The notes under the pieces are model-generated. The model was not told where the DNA came from, ran no database searches, and worked only from the letters and a program-made list of their open reading frames with translations. DNA of 64,000 nt from Gossypium raimondii. Lineage: Eukaryota > Streptophyta > Magnoliopsida > Malvales > Malvaceae. Made by a program: the position numbers and the translations under genes. This document shows, piece after piece, positions 50,854 through 62,983 of the stretch; positions within the stretch are counted from its first letter, which is position 1, and each line of letters opens with the position of its first letter. The stretch spans positions 46,533,733 through 46,597,732 of the forward strand of contig NC_068571.1 of the NCBI RefSeq assembly GCF_025698545.1, in the 5' to 3' direction.

Positions 50854-52315
50854 ACCTTATTAAACCCTAACAGTAACCATTGCAATATAAGTAGCATTGT
50901 AAGAATTGAGTGAAAATTTTTTAGTTAATTGAGTTGATGAGTCGAGTCCTATTTTATCATTCTAAGTCAATTTGATAATTTTTCGAATTGAGTCTAGTAA
51001 AATAACATTCGAGATAAGCCGAATCGAGTGAAGTTGTTCAAGTTAAATTAAAAAATTAAATATGTCAAATTAAAATCTTGTTACAAGATAGCTAATTCCA
51101 TATTAGAGCACATAAATTTGAAATCATATATATTTGAAAACATTTTCAAAGAAAAATAAAAAATATTTTAGTATGATAAACTTGAATTACTAATTAACTT
51201 ATTTAGGTCCCTACAATTATTATTCTGAAAATTTTAAATTTTTAACTTTATTTATATATTATTTTAGAATTTTTATAAATATTTTTAATTTTAAAATTAT
51301 TTTGAATTATTTTGTAATTTTATTGGGAGAGACCGATTTGCTCATTTTCAAAATTGATAGGGACCAAAAAGGTATTTACACTAATTTGTTATTCAAATTG
51401 TAAAATTCAACTCGATTTGAACTCAAAACTCGAATTACTTATTCGAGTTGATTCGAATAAATCAATTCAATTAACTCAAAATTCAAAATTTTTTTTAAAT
51501 TTTTTCGAATCGAATCGAGTTTTGCTCACCCCTAACTGCATTACTTGTAGTTTGCGATTGAAATTCTAAGGATTGTTATTGTAATTTTACCCATCCAGAA
51601 ACGAAGAAAAAGAGACTGAACGAAACAGCAACTGACATACACGCAGACAGACAAACAGACTCCTGACAAAATTTGAACGTCGAGAACTTGCTTATTATAT
51701 TATAAAAGGAAAAATAGCCTTCCTACTTCCATCTTCCATCTATAAAGCTAAATGCTTATACAAATTTATAAAGCTCTTTCTTTTTCTTTAAAAAAAAAAC
51801 TTGAAAAACAAAGGTTTATTTAATTGGATGAGTCCTTAAGAAGTAAAACCATATCTTTCCACTTAACTTTAGACATCATTTTGATTACTATCGATTGATT
51901 TCGCTCATACCAATAGAAATATGGTATATCAACAGGTACCAAAAATTAAATTTACAATATATTTTAAATTTAAACTTTTATTATTTATTGTATCAGAAAA
52001 ATAAGTTTAAAATATATTTTAATTTTTATTATTTATTTTAGATTTGTTGAATTATGAACTATTATATGCAGAATAATCTTATTGTTTAATTTGTGGATTT
52101 TTTTTGTTTGTTTATCTTGAGTTTGTTTAATGATGGATTATATTTGGGAAGATTATTGAAAAATATTGTATATATTCGAAGAATTTTTTTTTATCTTAAA
52201 ATTTACGTGGGTGAGATTTGAACATGCCACCAACTCTTTTAAAATCTTTTCTTTACCACTTCAACCAATGTTGCCAGTAGAAAAACAGTATGTCCACTAG
52301 TACGTAGGTAAAAGT

Positions 52316-52563
52316 ATTATATGTTAGATAAAAACGTAAATTGATCCTTTTTATTAAAAGTTTTACCCATCCCAATGTTAAAAACTGATTTAGCTAATGA
52401 AATAAACCAGACAAGTATGTGTACCTTATGTTGACGTATATGGACCAACTTTTAACAAAAAAATAGATAACCAATTTACTCTTTGATATAATGTACATAT
52501 ACTAATATATCCAATTTTAAATAGAGAAAATAAAATATAATCCAAATTTATCATACTTTTACC
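52316..52563. mobile_element. MITE of the CCATGG family, shortened
   Basis: GGTAAAAGTATTATATGTTAG at the left and TTTATCATACTTTTACC at the right are inverse ends. Internal TGTACCTTATGTTGACGTATA and GACCAACTTTTAACA match the family. It ends about 400 bp from the last KANADI exon that I can place. Confidence 0.7.
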
Positions 52564-52971
52564 TCTTATGATTATATTGAAGAAAAAAATTAAAAGTTAA
52601 ATATACACTACTTTCTACACCTGCTAGGGCTCTACTTTCTACATGTAAGAAATTGGCATCTGTTGAAAAAGGAGGTTTATGTTAATGTAAGCATCTTATG
52701 ATTTTTTAAAACAAAGGCATTTTTAGTATCTTTTACCATTAACTTTTGTAGTTATATATAATCTTCCGTACTACTCATGCATTAACAACACACATCTATA
52801 AATCTAAACCAAAACCTGCCAGCATACTATATATTACTCAATCCAATCCAATCCAACTTTAATTAATTATAGAATTTTTTTAAAAAATCTGTCATTCTGT
52901 GTTTTAAAATTTAAATGGATATAATATTTTTTGAAAAATAAAATGAGGTAGAGAGAGAGAGAGAGACATAC

Positions 52972-54522
52972 CTAGAAGAGTTACTCCAAAGATTACTATT
53001 AGCAGCAGCATTATTATTATCATGATTTAAGGAGGAATCTGGACTTCCTGATCTCTGCCGGGGAGCAGCTGCTGCCCAATAATCTTCTTCTGATTTAGAT
53101 CCATCTGCTACAATTAATTAACCCATTTTTTTTTACTTAATTCACTGAACAATCAAATTCTAAAAAGATAAATAATTTATCTATGATAGGGAAGGAGATA
53201 AATAATCACTACATTGCATCTCATGATTACTATCATTCTATATATTGTTTATAATGATTAACAAAATTCTTAATATAAAAAGTGTAGTGAAGAATATTGC
53301 CTGAGGAAGATGCAGGTTTGTCAGTGCTCTTAATCGTTCTGTACATCTGCAATGAAAAAAGGACACAAAGATGATAATAAATTTAAAAACCAAAGCTATA
53401 TTATATATGAGAGTCAAAAAGATAAATCAAATCAGATGCTTCTCTTTGTGGGTTTTTTGTTGGTTTGTTTAATAACCACGAGATTGATGTTTGGTAAGGT
53501 CAGTAATTGCTTTGCATTATTGAGAAATGATGGCTTCTTTTTTTAACCTTTTTCTCTAAAAGTTGAATTTGTTCTGTATCACAAATCAGACTAAACTGTT
53601 CATTCATAGGCTCCTGTGCCACCCACTGTCACACTGGTGAGAGAGATGAAATGGAAAAAAAAAAAAAAAAGGTTATATAATTAGGGTTTTCAAGTACCTG
53701 TAAATGGCTTTTGACATGGGCGAGGGTTAGATCTTTGACATCCATTAGCTCTAAAACTGATTTAGGAGTCGCTCCTGTGTTCAAGTACACAACATCAAGT
53801 TAGTCCTCGCCCCCCAAAAAAAAAAAACAAAAAAACAAAATCAAATCCCAAAAAGAATTTTCAAAGAAAAAGATTGAATTACTTTCATGACCGCCGAGAA
53901 GCTCCACGGCATGAACAAAACGAGCATGAAGAGAACTGGTCCAACGCATTCTGGGTGCTCTCATGTTTCTTTTGCTTTGTAATTTAGGGATAAATCTCGA
54001 TCTAACCATGCTGTTACAGAAGTCTGAACCTCCCAACTGATGAGGATAAAAATGGGGTCTCAGTGTCTCCATTGAAATCCCATTAAACCTAGGTGGTGAG
54101 TGCAAAGCCGAGGAAGATGAACAATTATACGATGAATAAGACCAGGCATAGTTACTATATACTGGAATCCCTTTGATGGGCTTCAGTCCTGAAACATCAA
54201 GTAATGAAATCCCATGGTATATATTATCATCATCGGTTCTTGCAAGTGGGGCAAAGCTTTTCTTCTCCCAAGGGCTTTCACTTTCAGCTTCTAAGGCACT
54301 GGTGGTTGGATTTGCTAAGGAAAGCTGGGTGTCAGCTTGGGAGGCAGGTTTTATGGAACTATCACTGTGTGATTTTGGGTTTACACCATCGTCCTTGCGC
54401 CAAATATCAAAGGAAGAATCCCCAGCAGCACAAATAGAGGAAGGAGCACTGTTGGGAGGGCTAATGTGCAGGGAAAGATCAGGAATCCGATTCAAAGAAG
54501 TGAAATCTCCTTTATCAGACAT
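52972..54522 (-). CDS. KANADI-type GARP transcription factor (3' end not found)
   Basis: Minus-strand exons are 53883-54522, 53698-53774, 53301-53346 and 52972-53104, in consistent phase, giving about 298 residues so far. The GARP DNA-binding domain (about residues 184-243) is intact across exons 1-3: NMRAPRMRWTSSLHARFVHA, VELLGGHERATPKSVLELMD, VKDLTLAHVKSHLQMYRT. Near the N-terminus PDLSLHISPPN is the conserved KANADI motif and contains an EAR-like LSLHI. LKPIKGIPVY also matches the family. These nuclear repressors set abaxial identity in leaves and other organs. Intron 3 would use a GC donor (TCAG|GCAATA). Exon 4 ends at a normal GT donor, but no downstream exon with the usual C-terminal (DFTLG-like) ending was found. 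The subtype is probably KAN2/KAN3 from the MYRTIKSTDKPASSSG context. Start: the first ATG of the frame, with a TATA box about 215 bp upstream. Confidence 0.9.
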
Positions 54523-54736
54523 ATTTAAGTACTAGCTAAGGGAAAAAGCAGTGGAAAAACAAAAGAAGACTTTTTTTCTTTTTGCAAATGATAATGGAAT
54601 TATTGGTATTATTATTATTATAAATATATATGAGAAACAGATGAGGAAGGGAAGAGAAAAGGATAGATTGGGGAGGGGGGCTGTTGGGAGAGACTGCGTT
54701 TTCCTTTTGTTTTGTTGCTTCTGCTGCTACCTCGAG

Positions 54737-54747
54737 AATATATATAG
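54737..54747 (-). promoter_or_regulatory. TATA box of the KANADI gene
   Basis: On the minus strand it reads CTATATATATT, 215-225 bases before the start codon. The intervening 5' UTR carries CT-rich stretches and (AAT)n, typical of plant leaders. Confidence 0.5.
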
Positions 54748-54939
54748 GAAAATGACACTTCAACAAAGCCCTCTCTTTTCTCTCCTTTTCTCAATAGTCA
54801 ATACACTCAAACGCCACACAATGTAAACGCAGCATCATTTTTGTACTTAACAAACAAATTCCTTGCTTATTTTCTCCTCCAAACACGAGGGGTTGGGTTA
54901 AATTTTACATAAGAGACTGAGAAACCACAAGTGCTGTAT

Positions 54940-55648
54940 GGTAGAAATACCATAGAAGCCCTTATATTAAGAGTCAAATTTTATTTTGTTCCCTTTACTA
55001 AAAAATAGATAAATTAATCACTGTACATCAAATCAAAAAGTAAATTTGTCATTTTTATTAAAAATTTCACTATTAAAAACGATGAAAAACCAAACAGTGA
55101 GATGTGACGTGTCATGTGTATTTTATGTTGACATTCAGAAATCAAAATTTAACAACAAAAAAAGATAGAATTTTTAACAAAATGACTAATCTGCTTTTTG
55201 ATCTAACGTACTTGAACTAATTTGCCAATTTTTTTAGTAGAATGGACAAAATGCAATTTGACTTCTAGTATAGCGGCTTCCATGGAGGCACTTGTACTAG
55301 AAATCAGATTGCATTTTGTCTCCTTTGCTCAAAAAATAGGCACGTTGGTTTTTGTACGTTAGATCAAAGAGCAAATTTGTCATTTTTTGTTAAAAATTCC
55401 TTCCATTTCTATTGTTCAAAACTGACATGGCTAAAAGAATAACCAAACAGTTACACATGACATGCCATGTATACTCCATGGTGACATATAGGAACCAAAT
55501 TTTAACAGCAGAAATGGATGAACTTTTTAATAGAAGGATTAGTTTGTTCTTTTATCTAACATATAGGGACTAATTTGTCTACTTTTTAAGTAGAAAAAAT
55601 AAAATACAATCTGACTCTTAGTACAAAAACCTCAATGACATTTTTATG
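54940..55648. mobile_element. Two CCATGG-family MITEs in tandem
   Basis: The first copy runs 54940 to about 55284 and the second about 55278-55648. The right end of the first (CTAGTATAGCGGCTTCCATGG) overlaps the left end of the second (CCATGGAGGCACTTGTACTAG). Both carry the family's internal phrases (GTTAGATCAAAGAGCAAATT, CCAAACAGT.ACA). Confidence 0.78.
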
Positions 55649-57806
55649 CACATGTTGCTCTTCTCTTCCCAAAATTTGTGAATTTCTCCTTGGCAAAATC
55701 TCTTTTCATCTTTCCTACAATCACATGCTTCTTTCTTTTAGTTTAGGTAAATTAAACTGTAAGCTCTAGGTTCATATAGATTTGATTTTTTTTTTATGTA
55801 AATACAACCTCATGAATATCCTTGTTGTAATCCAGTCCAAAAGAAAAATCAAAAGAATTTATGAGGCCCAAACGGCCGAATCTACGAGCCACTTTACTGC
55901 ACTGAACGATTAACATGTGATTAGAAGAGCTAAACTGGAAGTGTAAAGCAAAATTATGAGCCTCCTCTAAGCTAAGGCCCAAAAATGTCAAATTCACATC
56001 AGAATGACTACGTTTAGAAATTAGAAACATATTAAAAATACATTATTTAGTGTCCGATGTTATATTTGGTAATTGAATTTTAGCTTTAATATTTGATTTA
56101 GTACTTAAAATTTTCTATCCCATTTAAATATTCAAATTTAACTTTAATATTCAATTTAATACTAGGAAAAAAATACTATAAAGATAAAAGAGAGAAGATG
56201 AAAAAGAGGCATTGGTGTCCACAACTTGGTTGTGATGGAAATAGTAAAAGAAAGGGTAGGTTGTGGTAGTATCTCTCGCAAATAATAAATGGGGGATATC
56301 GATTAAATAGATGGACCCATTGACCTGAAAATGTGGGAGATAGAGCCCCTTTAGTCTAAAGGTTTCTTTGTTTGCTTTCGTAATTCCGTAGTGAGAGAGA
56401 GTTTTAGATTTGATATATGGCTTTGTAACTTTCTTATTCCTTTTCATCATCCCAAATATTCCATTCTAATCTTTCTAAATACTTTGCCCCACCCCTTTCC
56501 CAAATAATTATTCTTTTTCGACACAATTTCTAAAACTATTCATATTAATCCCTCTTCAACCCATAGATAGGAGGATAGCGCACTCGAATTCACATCCTCC
56601 TGTATTGACAATCGAGTTAAAATTCAATCAACATATATTTTTGTCTATTTATAATATATATATAAAAGCATGAGTTTGAAAAAAAATTTAACCGACGAGA
56701 ATATAATTTATTTTATATCATATTATTAAATTGACATTTAAAATAATTATAATATTTAATTTACATTTATTAAATAAAAAGTTGAGTAAAATAACATTTG
56801 TGATAATTATATGTTGGCTTAACCCACAAATTAGTACTTACACTTTTATTTTTTCATCTTGGTACATAAATTTTTGTCACGTGATACCTAAACTACTTTT
56901 TCTCTCTCTCAAATTAGTACCTTTGTTAATCAAACTATTAAGTCTATTTAAAAAAAAGAACTTAACCCATAAATAGTACCTAAACAATACTCTTTTTCTC
57001 AAGTTGGTTCCTGAACCTTTTTTTGTCACAAATGGTACTTAAACTATTCTTTTGTTACCAATTTTACACCAAAATGTTATATATGTTAAAAATTTCCAGC
57101 TAATAGTAAATTGCCACGTCATACAAACTTTAAAAATAATTTTAATCCCTTTATTTTATTTTACATTATTTCTTTCTATTTGTCTTTTCTTTTCTTATTT
57201 TATATTTTCTATTATTTTTCTGCATATTAATTATATATCATTTACAAATTATTATAGTTAATTTATTGACTATTAAGAAAATAAAAATAAAAATTGAATA
57301 GTGAATAGTGAATAGTGAATAATTTATTTTACAAATTCTTTAATATATTTATTGTTTGTACAAATTCTTTAATAATAAGATTTTTTATTAGTACTATAAT
57401 TGAATTACCAAAATAATTAATATATTTTAATAGCGTTTATTGTATGTTGAAAATAGTATAAATTTTTAATTATTATTTTATTTTTTAAAATTATTAAAAT
57501 TTATTGATCTATAAAATATCAATTTTAATATGATATTTGAAATTTTTATTATGTTTGAATTGTTAAATAAGTTAATATATTTTATTATATTTAAAAATTC
57601 AAATAATGAATTAAAATTTTAATAAATTAATTAAAATTAATTATTTTAAAATTAATTAAAATTAAATACTTAAAATTACATGCAACGCATGTGCCATTAA
57701 AATTAATATATATATCAGTTGAGAAGAAAGTTTTAAGCGATGAAAATATTTTAGTATTCATTGTGTTACTAAGTTGATGATAGAAAATGATATTTTAATA
57801 TATTCT
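55649..57806. other. AT-rich intergenic DNA before the copia element
   Basis: No credible gene was found. Repeated phrases on the theme 'ttagtacctaaa..' (56830-57070) suggest worn MITEs. A (TGAATAG)n run lies at 57294-57320. Several short frames on either strand look like chance. Confidence 0.45.
57294..57320. repeat. (TGAATAG)n mini-repeat
   Basis: TGAATAG repeats three times and then ends in TGAATAA. Confidence 0.85.
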
Positions 57807-58015
57807 TGTTAGAATTAAGTGACCTAAATCCTTATTTAAATCAAATACATTGGTAAAATAAAATAAAAGTAAAATCCTATAGAATTATAGTTCTTTTATT
57901 TTATTTTAGAATAAGATTTTTTAAACCTTATTAAACTCCATCTATTTGATATTGATTAGAATAAGGAGTTTCACTCCTATTAGAATAAGGTTTTACAAGC
58001 CTATAAATAGACATA

Positions 58016-58627
58016 GGACCAGTTCTTCATTGCTTTTGAAAAGTGCTGTGGAAAAGTGCTTTTGAAAAGTTTGGTTTAAAATTTAAACCATTTTAGACAT
58101 GTTATTATCAAGTAACAAATATGCATTTAAATAATATTTAAATTAGTTAATATTATTATATTTTAGTAATAATATAAAAATTATTATAACTTGTTGTTAA
58201 TATTTTAATATATAAAATATAAATTGTAAATATTTTAAGCAATAAATATTAATTATTTATAAAATTTAATTAGAATATATAAACTATATTTTAAATATTT
58301 AAATATTTGTAATTAGTATTTTAAAAAATATTTTTTTATTTTTAATTAATAATTTTAACACAATTGTAATTAAACACCAAGAAAAAAAAAGAAAAATACT
58401 ATGTTATTGGAGCGGTGAAAAAGTAATTAAGCACCAAAAGTGCTTTTGGGAGAAGAAAAGCTAAAATTTTTAGCTTCTCCTTTTCAGCTCATTTTCAAAA
58501 GTGCTTTTGAAAAGCACTTCTGAAAAGCTAAAAATTTCAGCCAAAAGCAGCTTGTTCTTCACAGCTTTTCTTTCAAAAGTGCTTTTGGAGTCAGAAGTTC
58601 TTTTTTTAAGCAATGAAGAACTGACCC
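58016..58627. mobile_element. Tourist-like MITE nested in the left copia LTR
   Basis: 612 bp. The ends GGACCAGTTCTTCATTGC and (inverted) GGGTCAGTTCTTCATTGC are flanked by ATA (58013-58015 and 58628-58630). The right LTR has the empty site (GACATAGTC). It is closely related to 47884-48551. Confidence 0.93.
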
Positions 58628-58640
58628 ATAGTCTATTTCT

Positions 58641-58932
58641 CTTGTAATGAATTCAAATTCGACATAGTGAATTTTCTTCTCCTCTGCCCGTGGTTTTTTC
58701 CCGAAAGGATTTCCACGTAAAATCTCTGTGTTCTTTATTTTTCTATTTCTAATTTCTTTGCGATATATTGTCATAGTGAATTTTCTCTTGTAATGAATTC
58801 AAATTCGACATAGTAAATTTTCTTCTCCTCTGCCCGTGGTTTTTTCCCGAAAGGATTTCCACGTAAAATCTCTGTGTTCTTTATTTTTCTATTTCTAATT
58901 TCTTTGCGATATATTGTCATTATCGATATTAT
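58641..58932 (+). repeat. 146-bp tandem duplication within the left LTR
   Basis: CTTGTAATGAATTCAAATTC starts at 58641 and again at 58787. The right LTR has a single copy. Confidence 0.93.
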
Positions 58933-58944
58933 ATTTTCACAAAG

Positions 58945-58956
58945 TGGTATCAGAGC
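58945..58956 (+). promoter_or_regulatory. Primer-binding site (initiator Met tRNA)
   Basis: TGGTATCAGAGC lies 3 bases after the left LTR and is complementary to the 3' end of plant initiator tRNA-Met. Confidence 0.93.
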
Positions 58957-58984
58957 TTCTGGGTTGTTCATCTCAATCACGGTA

Positions 58985-61900
58985 ATGACGTCTTTGAAGT
59001 ATGAAATTCCGCTGTTGGATCGCAACACCAAATTTGCGTTGTGGCAGATAAAGATGTAGGCAGTTCTTGCACAGATGAACTTAGAGGGAGCCCTACTAGG
59101 GGTAGATAAGATGCCTTCAACATTGACGGAGGAAGAGAAGAAGCGCAAGGATCGAAAGGTGTTAACACAGTTACATCTACATTTGTCTAACGGAATTTTG
59201 CAGGATGTGATGAAGGAGAAGACCGCCGCTGGATTATGGAAGAGGTTGGAACAGATATGTATGTCAAAAACTCTAACTAGCAAGTTGCATATGAAACAGC
59301 GTCTTTATGCTCATCATTTGGAGGAAGGTGCATCTGTGCATGAACACTTAACAGTGTTCAAAGAAATTCTCTAAAACTTGGAGGTCATAGAAGTTCAGTA
59401 TGATAAGGAAGATCTAGGGTTGATTCTACTTTGTTCGTTGCCCCCGTCTTATTCAACCTTTAGAGATACGATTTTATATAGCTGTTAGTCTCTCACAGTT
59501 GATGAGGTTTATGATTCTTTAACCTCGTATGATAAGATGAAACATCTTGTAGTTAAAACTGACTCTCAGGGAGAGGGTCTTATTGTTCGTGGGAGACAAG
59601 ATTGAAATGTTGATGATAATCGTGGAAGGACATATGAACAGAATCCTCGCAGTAAATCTATAGGTAGATCGAAGTCTTCAAACAGAGGTAAAACTTGTAA
59701 CTTCTGCAAGAAGAAAGGACACATTAAATCTGAGTGCTATAAGCTACAGAACAAGATCAAAAAGGAGGCTACGAATCAAAATAGAAAACAACTAGAAAAT
59801 TCCAGTAAAGCTGATGTTGTAGAAGACTACAGCGATGGTGAACTTCTAGTCTCTTCTGTCAACAATTCTAAAGTAAGTGAGGAGTGGATCCTTGATTCGA
59901 GTTGCACCTTCCACATGAGTCCCAATAGGGATTAGTTTACAACTTACGAAACAGTGTCTGAAGGTGTTGTTTTGATGGGAAATAATGCTTCATGTAGAAT
60001 TGCAGGTGTTGGAACAATTAAAGTTAAGATGTTTGATGGAGTTGTCAGGACACTTAATGACGTACGACATGTTCCAGAATTGAAGAGAAATTTAATTTCA
60101 TTGAGTACTCTTGTGATGAAAGGGCAGAGAAAGACTACCAAGATAGATGTTTTGCAGGGTTCTACTGTTACTGGTGATGCAGCTGTCGCATTCTCTTCCT
60201 TGTCAGATGATGATATTACTAAAATTTGGCATATGCGCCTAGGGCATATGAGTGAGAATGGTATGACGGAATTGAGTAAAAGAGGACTTCTTGATGGGCA
60301 ATGAATTTGCAAACTAAAGTTCTGTGAGCACAGCGTTTTTGAGAAGCAAAAGAGAGTTCGATTCACCAGAGGAATCTATAACACGAAAGGAACGTTGAAG
60401 TATATTCATTCTAATCTGTAGAGGCCATCCAAAGTACCTTCAAGAGGTGGAGCTAATTATATGCTAACTTTTATTGATGATTTTTTCAGAAAAGTGTGGG
60501 CATTCTTCCTAAAGCAGAAAAGTGATGTGTTTTCCGTATTTAAGTCTTGGAAAACCATGATTGAAAAATAGATGGAAAAGAAAATAAAATATCTCCGCAC
60601 AGACAATGGCTTAGAGTTTTGTCCTGATGTGTTTAATAAACTGTGCAAGTCATAAGGGATCGTAAGATACTTGACAGTTCATCATACTCCACGGCAAAAC
60701 GGTGTTGCAGAACGAATAAACAGAACGATCATGGAGAAGGTTCGATGTATGTTGTCAAATGCCAACTTACCAAAGTCATTTTGGGTTGAAACAGCCTCTA
60801 CTACATGTTTTTTGATCAACCGATCTCCATCTGTTGCCATTGAGGAAAAGACTCCACAAGAGGTATGGTCTGGTAATCCTGCTGACTATTCTGATTTGAA
60901 GATTTTTGGTAGTCCTGCATATGCTCATGTTGATAATGGAAAATTGGAACTGAGATCCATTAAATGTGTTTTTCTTGGTTATAAAGCTGGTGTAAAAGGG
61001 TATAAGTTATGGTGTTCGGAAAATAGAAAAGTTGTGATTAACAGAGATGTTGTTTTTAATGAAACTGCTATGCTACCTAACTTATCTCTTAAAGAATCTT
61101 TCAATAAATAAAATCAAAAGCAGGTGGAGCATCAGATTAATACAAAATCTACAACAGAGTTGATTACTGAAGCCAGTACAAAAATTCAAAATAGAGTTGC
61201 TTCTTCACCACAATACTCTATCGCCAAAAACAGAACTAGAAGAGAAATTAAACCTCCAAAGAAGTATGCTGAGGCTGATCTAGTTGCTTATGCTTTAAAT
61301 GTGGCTGAAGATATAGATGCAAACCAAGAGCCATCTAATTATTCTGAGGTAGTTAGTTGTGAAGACTCAAAAAAGTGGATATTTGCTATGCAAGAGGAGA
61401 TGGAATCAGTCCGCAAAAATAAAACATGGGATCTTGTGAAACTTCCTAAAGGTAAAAAGGTTGTTCGTTGTAAATGGGTGTTTAAAAAGAAAGAGGGGAC
61501 TGCAGGAGTTGAAGAACCCAGATATAAAACAATACTTGTTGCAAAAGGTTACAGTCAAATTCTAGGAGTCACAGATGTGTTCTCCCCAGTTGTGAAGCAT
61601 AATTCGATTTGAGCTTTGCTTGGTATTGTGGCCATGTATAATTTGGAGCTTCAGCAGTTAGATGTAAAAACTGCATTTTTGCATGGAGAACTTGAGGAGG
61701 ATATTTATATGCAACAACCAGAAGGTTTTACAGTCTCAAAAAAAGAGGACTATGTTTGCTTGCTGAAAAAGTCCCTTTACGGTTTGAAACAGTCATCAAG
61801 ACAGTGGTATAAAAGGTTTGATTCCTTTATGACTTCTCATGATTTTAAAAGAAGTAGCTTTGATAGTTGTGTTTACTTTAAGAAAAACAGTGATGGTTCT

Positions 61901-62881
61901 TTTGTGTATCTACTCCTTTACGTTGATGACATGTTGATAGCAGCGAAAGATAAATGAGAGATAAGAAAGGTCAAAGCCCAACTAAGTAAATAATTTGAGA
62001 TGAAAGATTTGGGACCAGCAAAGAAGATACTTGGTATGGAGATTCTTAGAGATAGAAAAGCAAGTAAATTGTACCTAAGTCAGAAGGGGTACATTGAGAA
62101 AGTTCTTTGCAGATTTAATATGCAGAATGCTAAGCCTGTTAGTACTCCTTTAGCAGCCCATTTCAGACTTTCATCGGCTTTGTCTTCACAATCAGATGAT
62201 GAGATTGAGTACATGTCACATGTTCCATACTCTAGTGCAGTGGGATCTCTCATGTATGCTATAGTTTGTTCACGTCCAGATTTATCATATGCAGTCAGTA
62301 CAGTTAGCAGATACATGGCGAATCCCGATAAAGAACATTGGAAAGCAGTTCAGTGGATTTTAAGATACTTACGAGGTACTATTGATGTTTGCTTATAGTT
62401 TGGAAGAACTAGAGATGGAATCATTGGGTATGTTGATGCTGATTTTACTGGAGACCTTGATAGAATAAGATCTCTCACAGGTTATGTCTTTACAATCGGA
62501 AGTTGTGCAATCAGTTGGAAAGCCACTTTGCAAACTACAGTTGCTTTGTCTACCATTGAAGCTGAGTACATGGAGATTACTGAGGCTTGTAAAGAAGCTA
62601 TTTGGTTGAAAGGACTCTTTGGTGAACTCAATGAAGACCTTCAAATCAATACAGTATTTTGTGACAGTCAGAGTGTCATCTTTCTTACAAAAGATCAAAT
62701 GTTTCATGAGAGAACAAAACACATTGATATTCAGTATCATTTTGTTCGTGATATTATTGTTCGTGGTGATATTGTTGTGAGCAAAATTAGTACTCATGAA
62801 AATCCTGCAGATATGATGACTAAGTCACTTCCTATAACCAAGTTTGAGCATTGCTTAGACTTGGTTGGTGTTCATTGTTGA
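58985..62881 (+). pseudogene. Copia gag-pol polyprotein, disabled by nonsense codons
   Basis: A single frame of 1,299 codons runs from ATG 58985 to TGA 62879. Its parts are gag (UBN2-type, to about 59600), a CCHC knuckle CNFCKKKGHIKSEC (59696-59737), the protease site WILDSSCTFHM (59885; the family has DSG, here DSS), a pre-integrase motif WHMRLGHMSENGM (about 60226), an integrase core with TDNGLEF (about 60600) and NGVAERINRT (about 60700), RT with LYGLKQSSRQW and YVDD (61919-61930), and RNase H with TIEAEYM (about 62551). It is broken by 14 in-frame stops: 59057, 59372, 59486, 59603, 59933, 60302, 60419, 60569, 60653, 61109, 61610, 61955, 61991 and 62396. No frameshift is needed anywhere. 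It resembles the TNT1-like branch. Confidence 0.95.
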
Positions 62882-62972
62882 AGTTAAACCCTTAAGGGGT
62901 TTTATGGAAGAGGTGGAGAACTTGTTCGTTGAGAGTTCAAGATGAAGAACTTGTTTATTAAGAATTCGTGTC

Positions 62973-62983
62973 AAGGTGGAGAT
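62973..62983 (+). promoter_or_regulatory. Polypurine tract of the copia element
   Basis: AAGGTGGAGAT lies directly before the right LTR and is the usual plus-strand primer in copia elements. Confidence 0.85.

Larger units (their letters stand above)
48555..52315. other. AT-rich intergenic DNA with scattered repeat scraps
   Basis: No credible gene was found. 49100-49760 is less AT-rich, contains a 27-bp tandem duplication and a CACACGG-type run, and is probably an old LTR fragment. The remainder, to 52315, is AT-rich with a (TA)n tract and no readable frame. Confidence 0.45.
57807..58941 (+). repeat. Left LTR of the copia element
   Basis: It is interrupted at 58016-58627 by a MITE and carries a tandem duplication near its end. 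It shows TA-type differences from the right LTR at former CG sites (for example GACCTAAATCC against GACCCGAATCC). Confidence 0.92.

Noticed and set aside
54173..54535. 120-residue and 77-residue plus-strand frames opposite KANADI exon 1
   Set aside because: Antisense shadows of the coding exon, without a splice context or a known domain.
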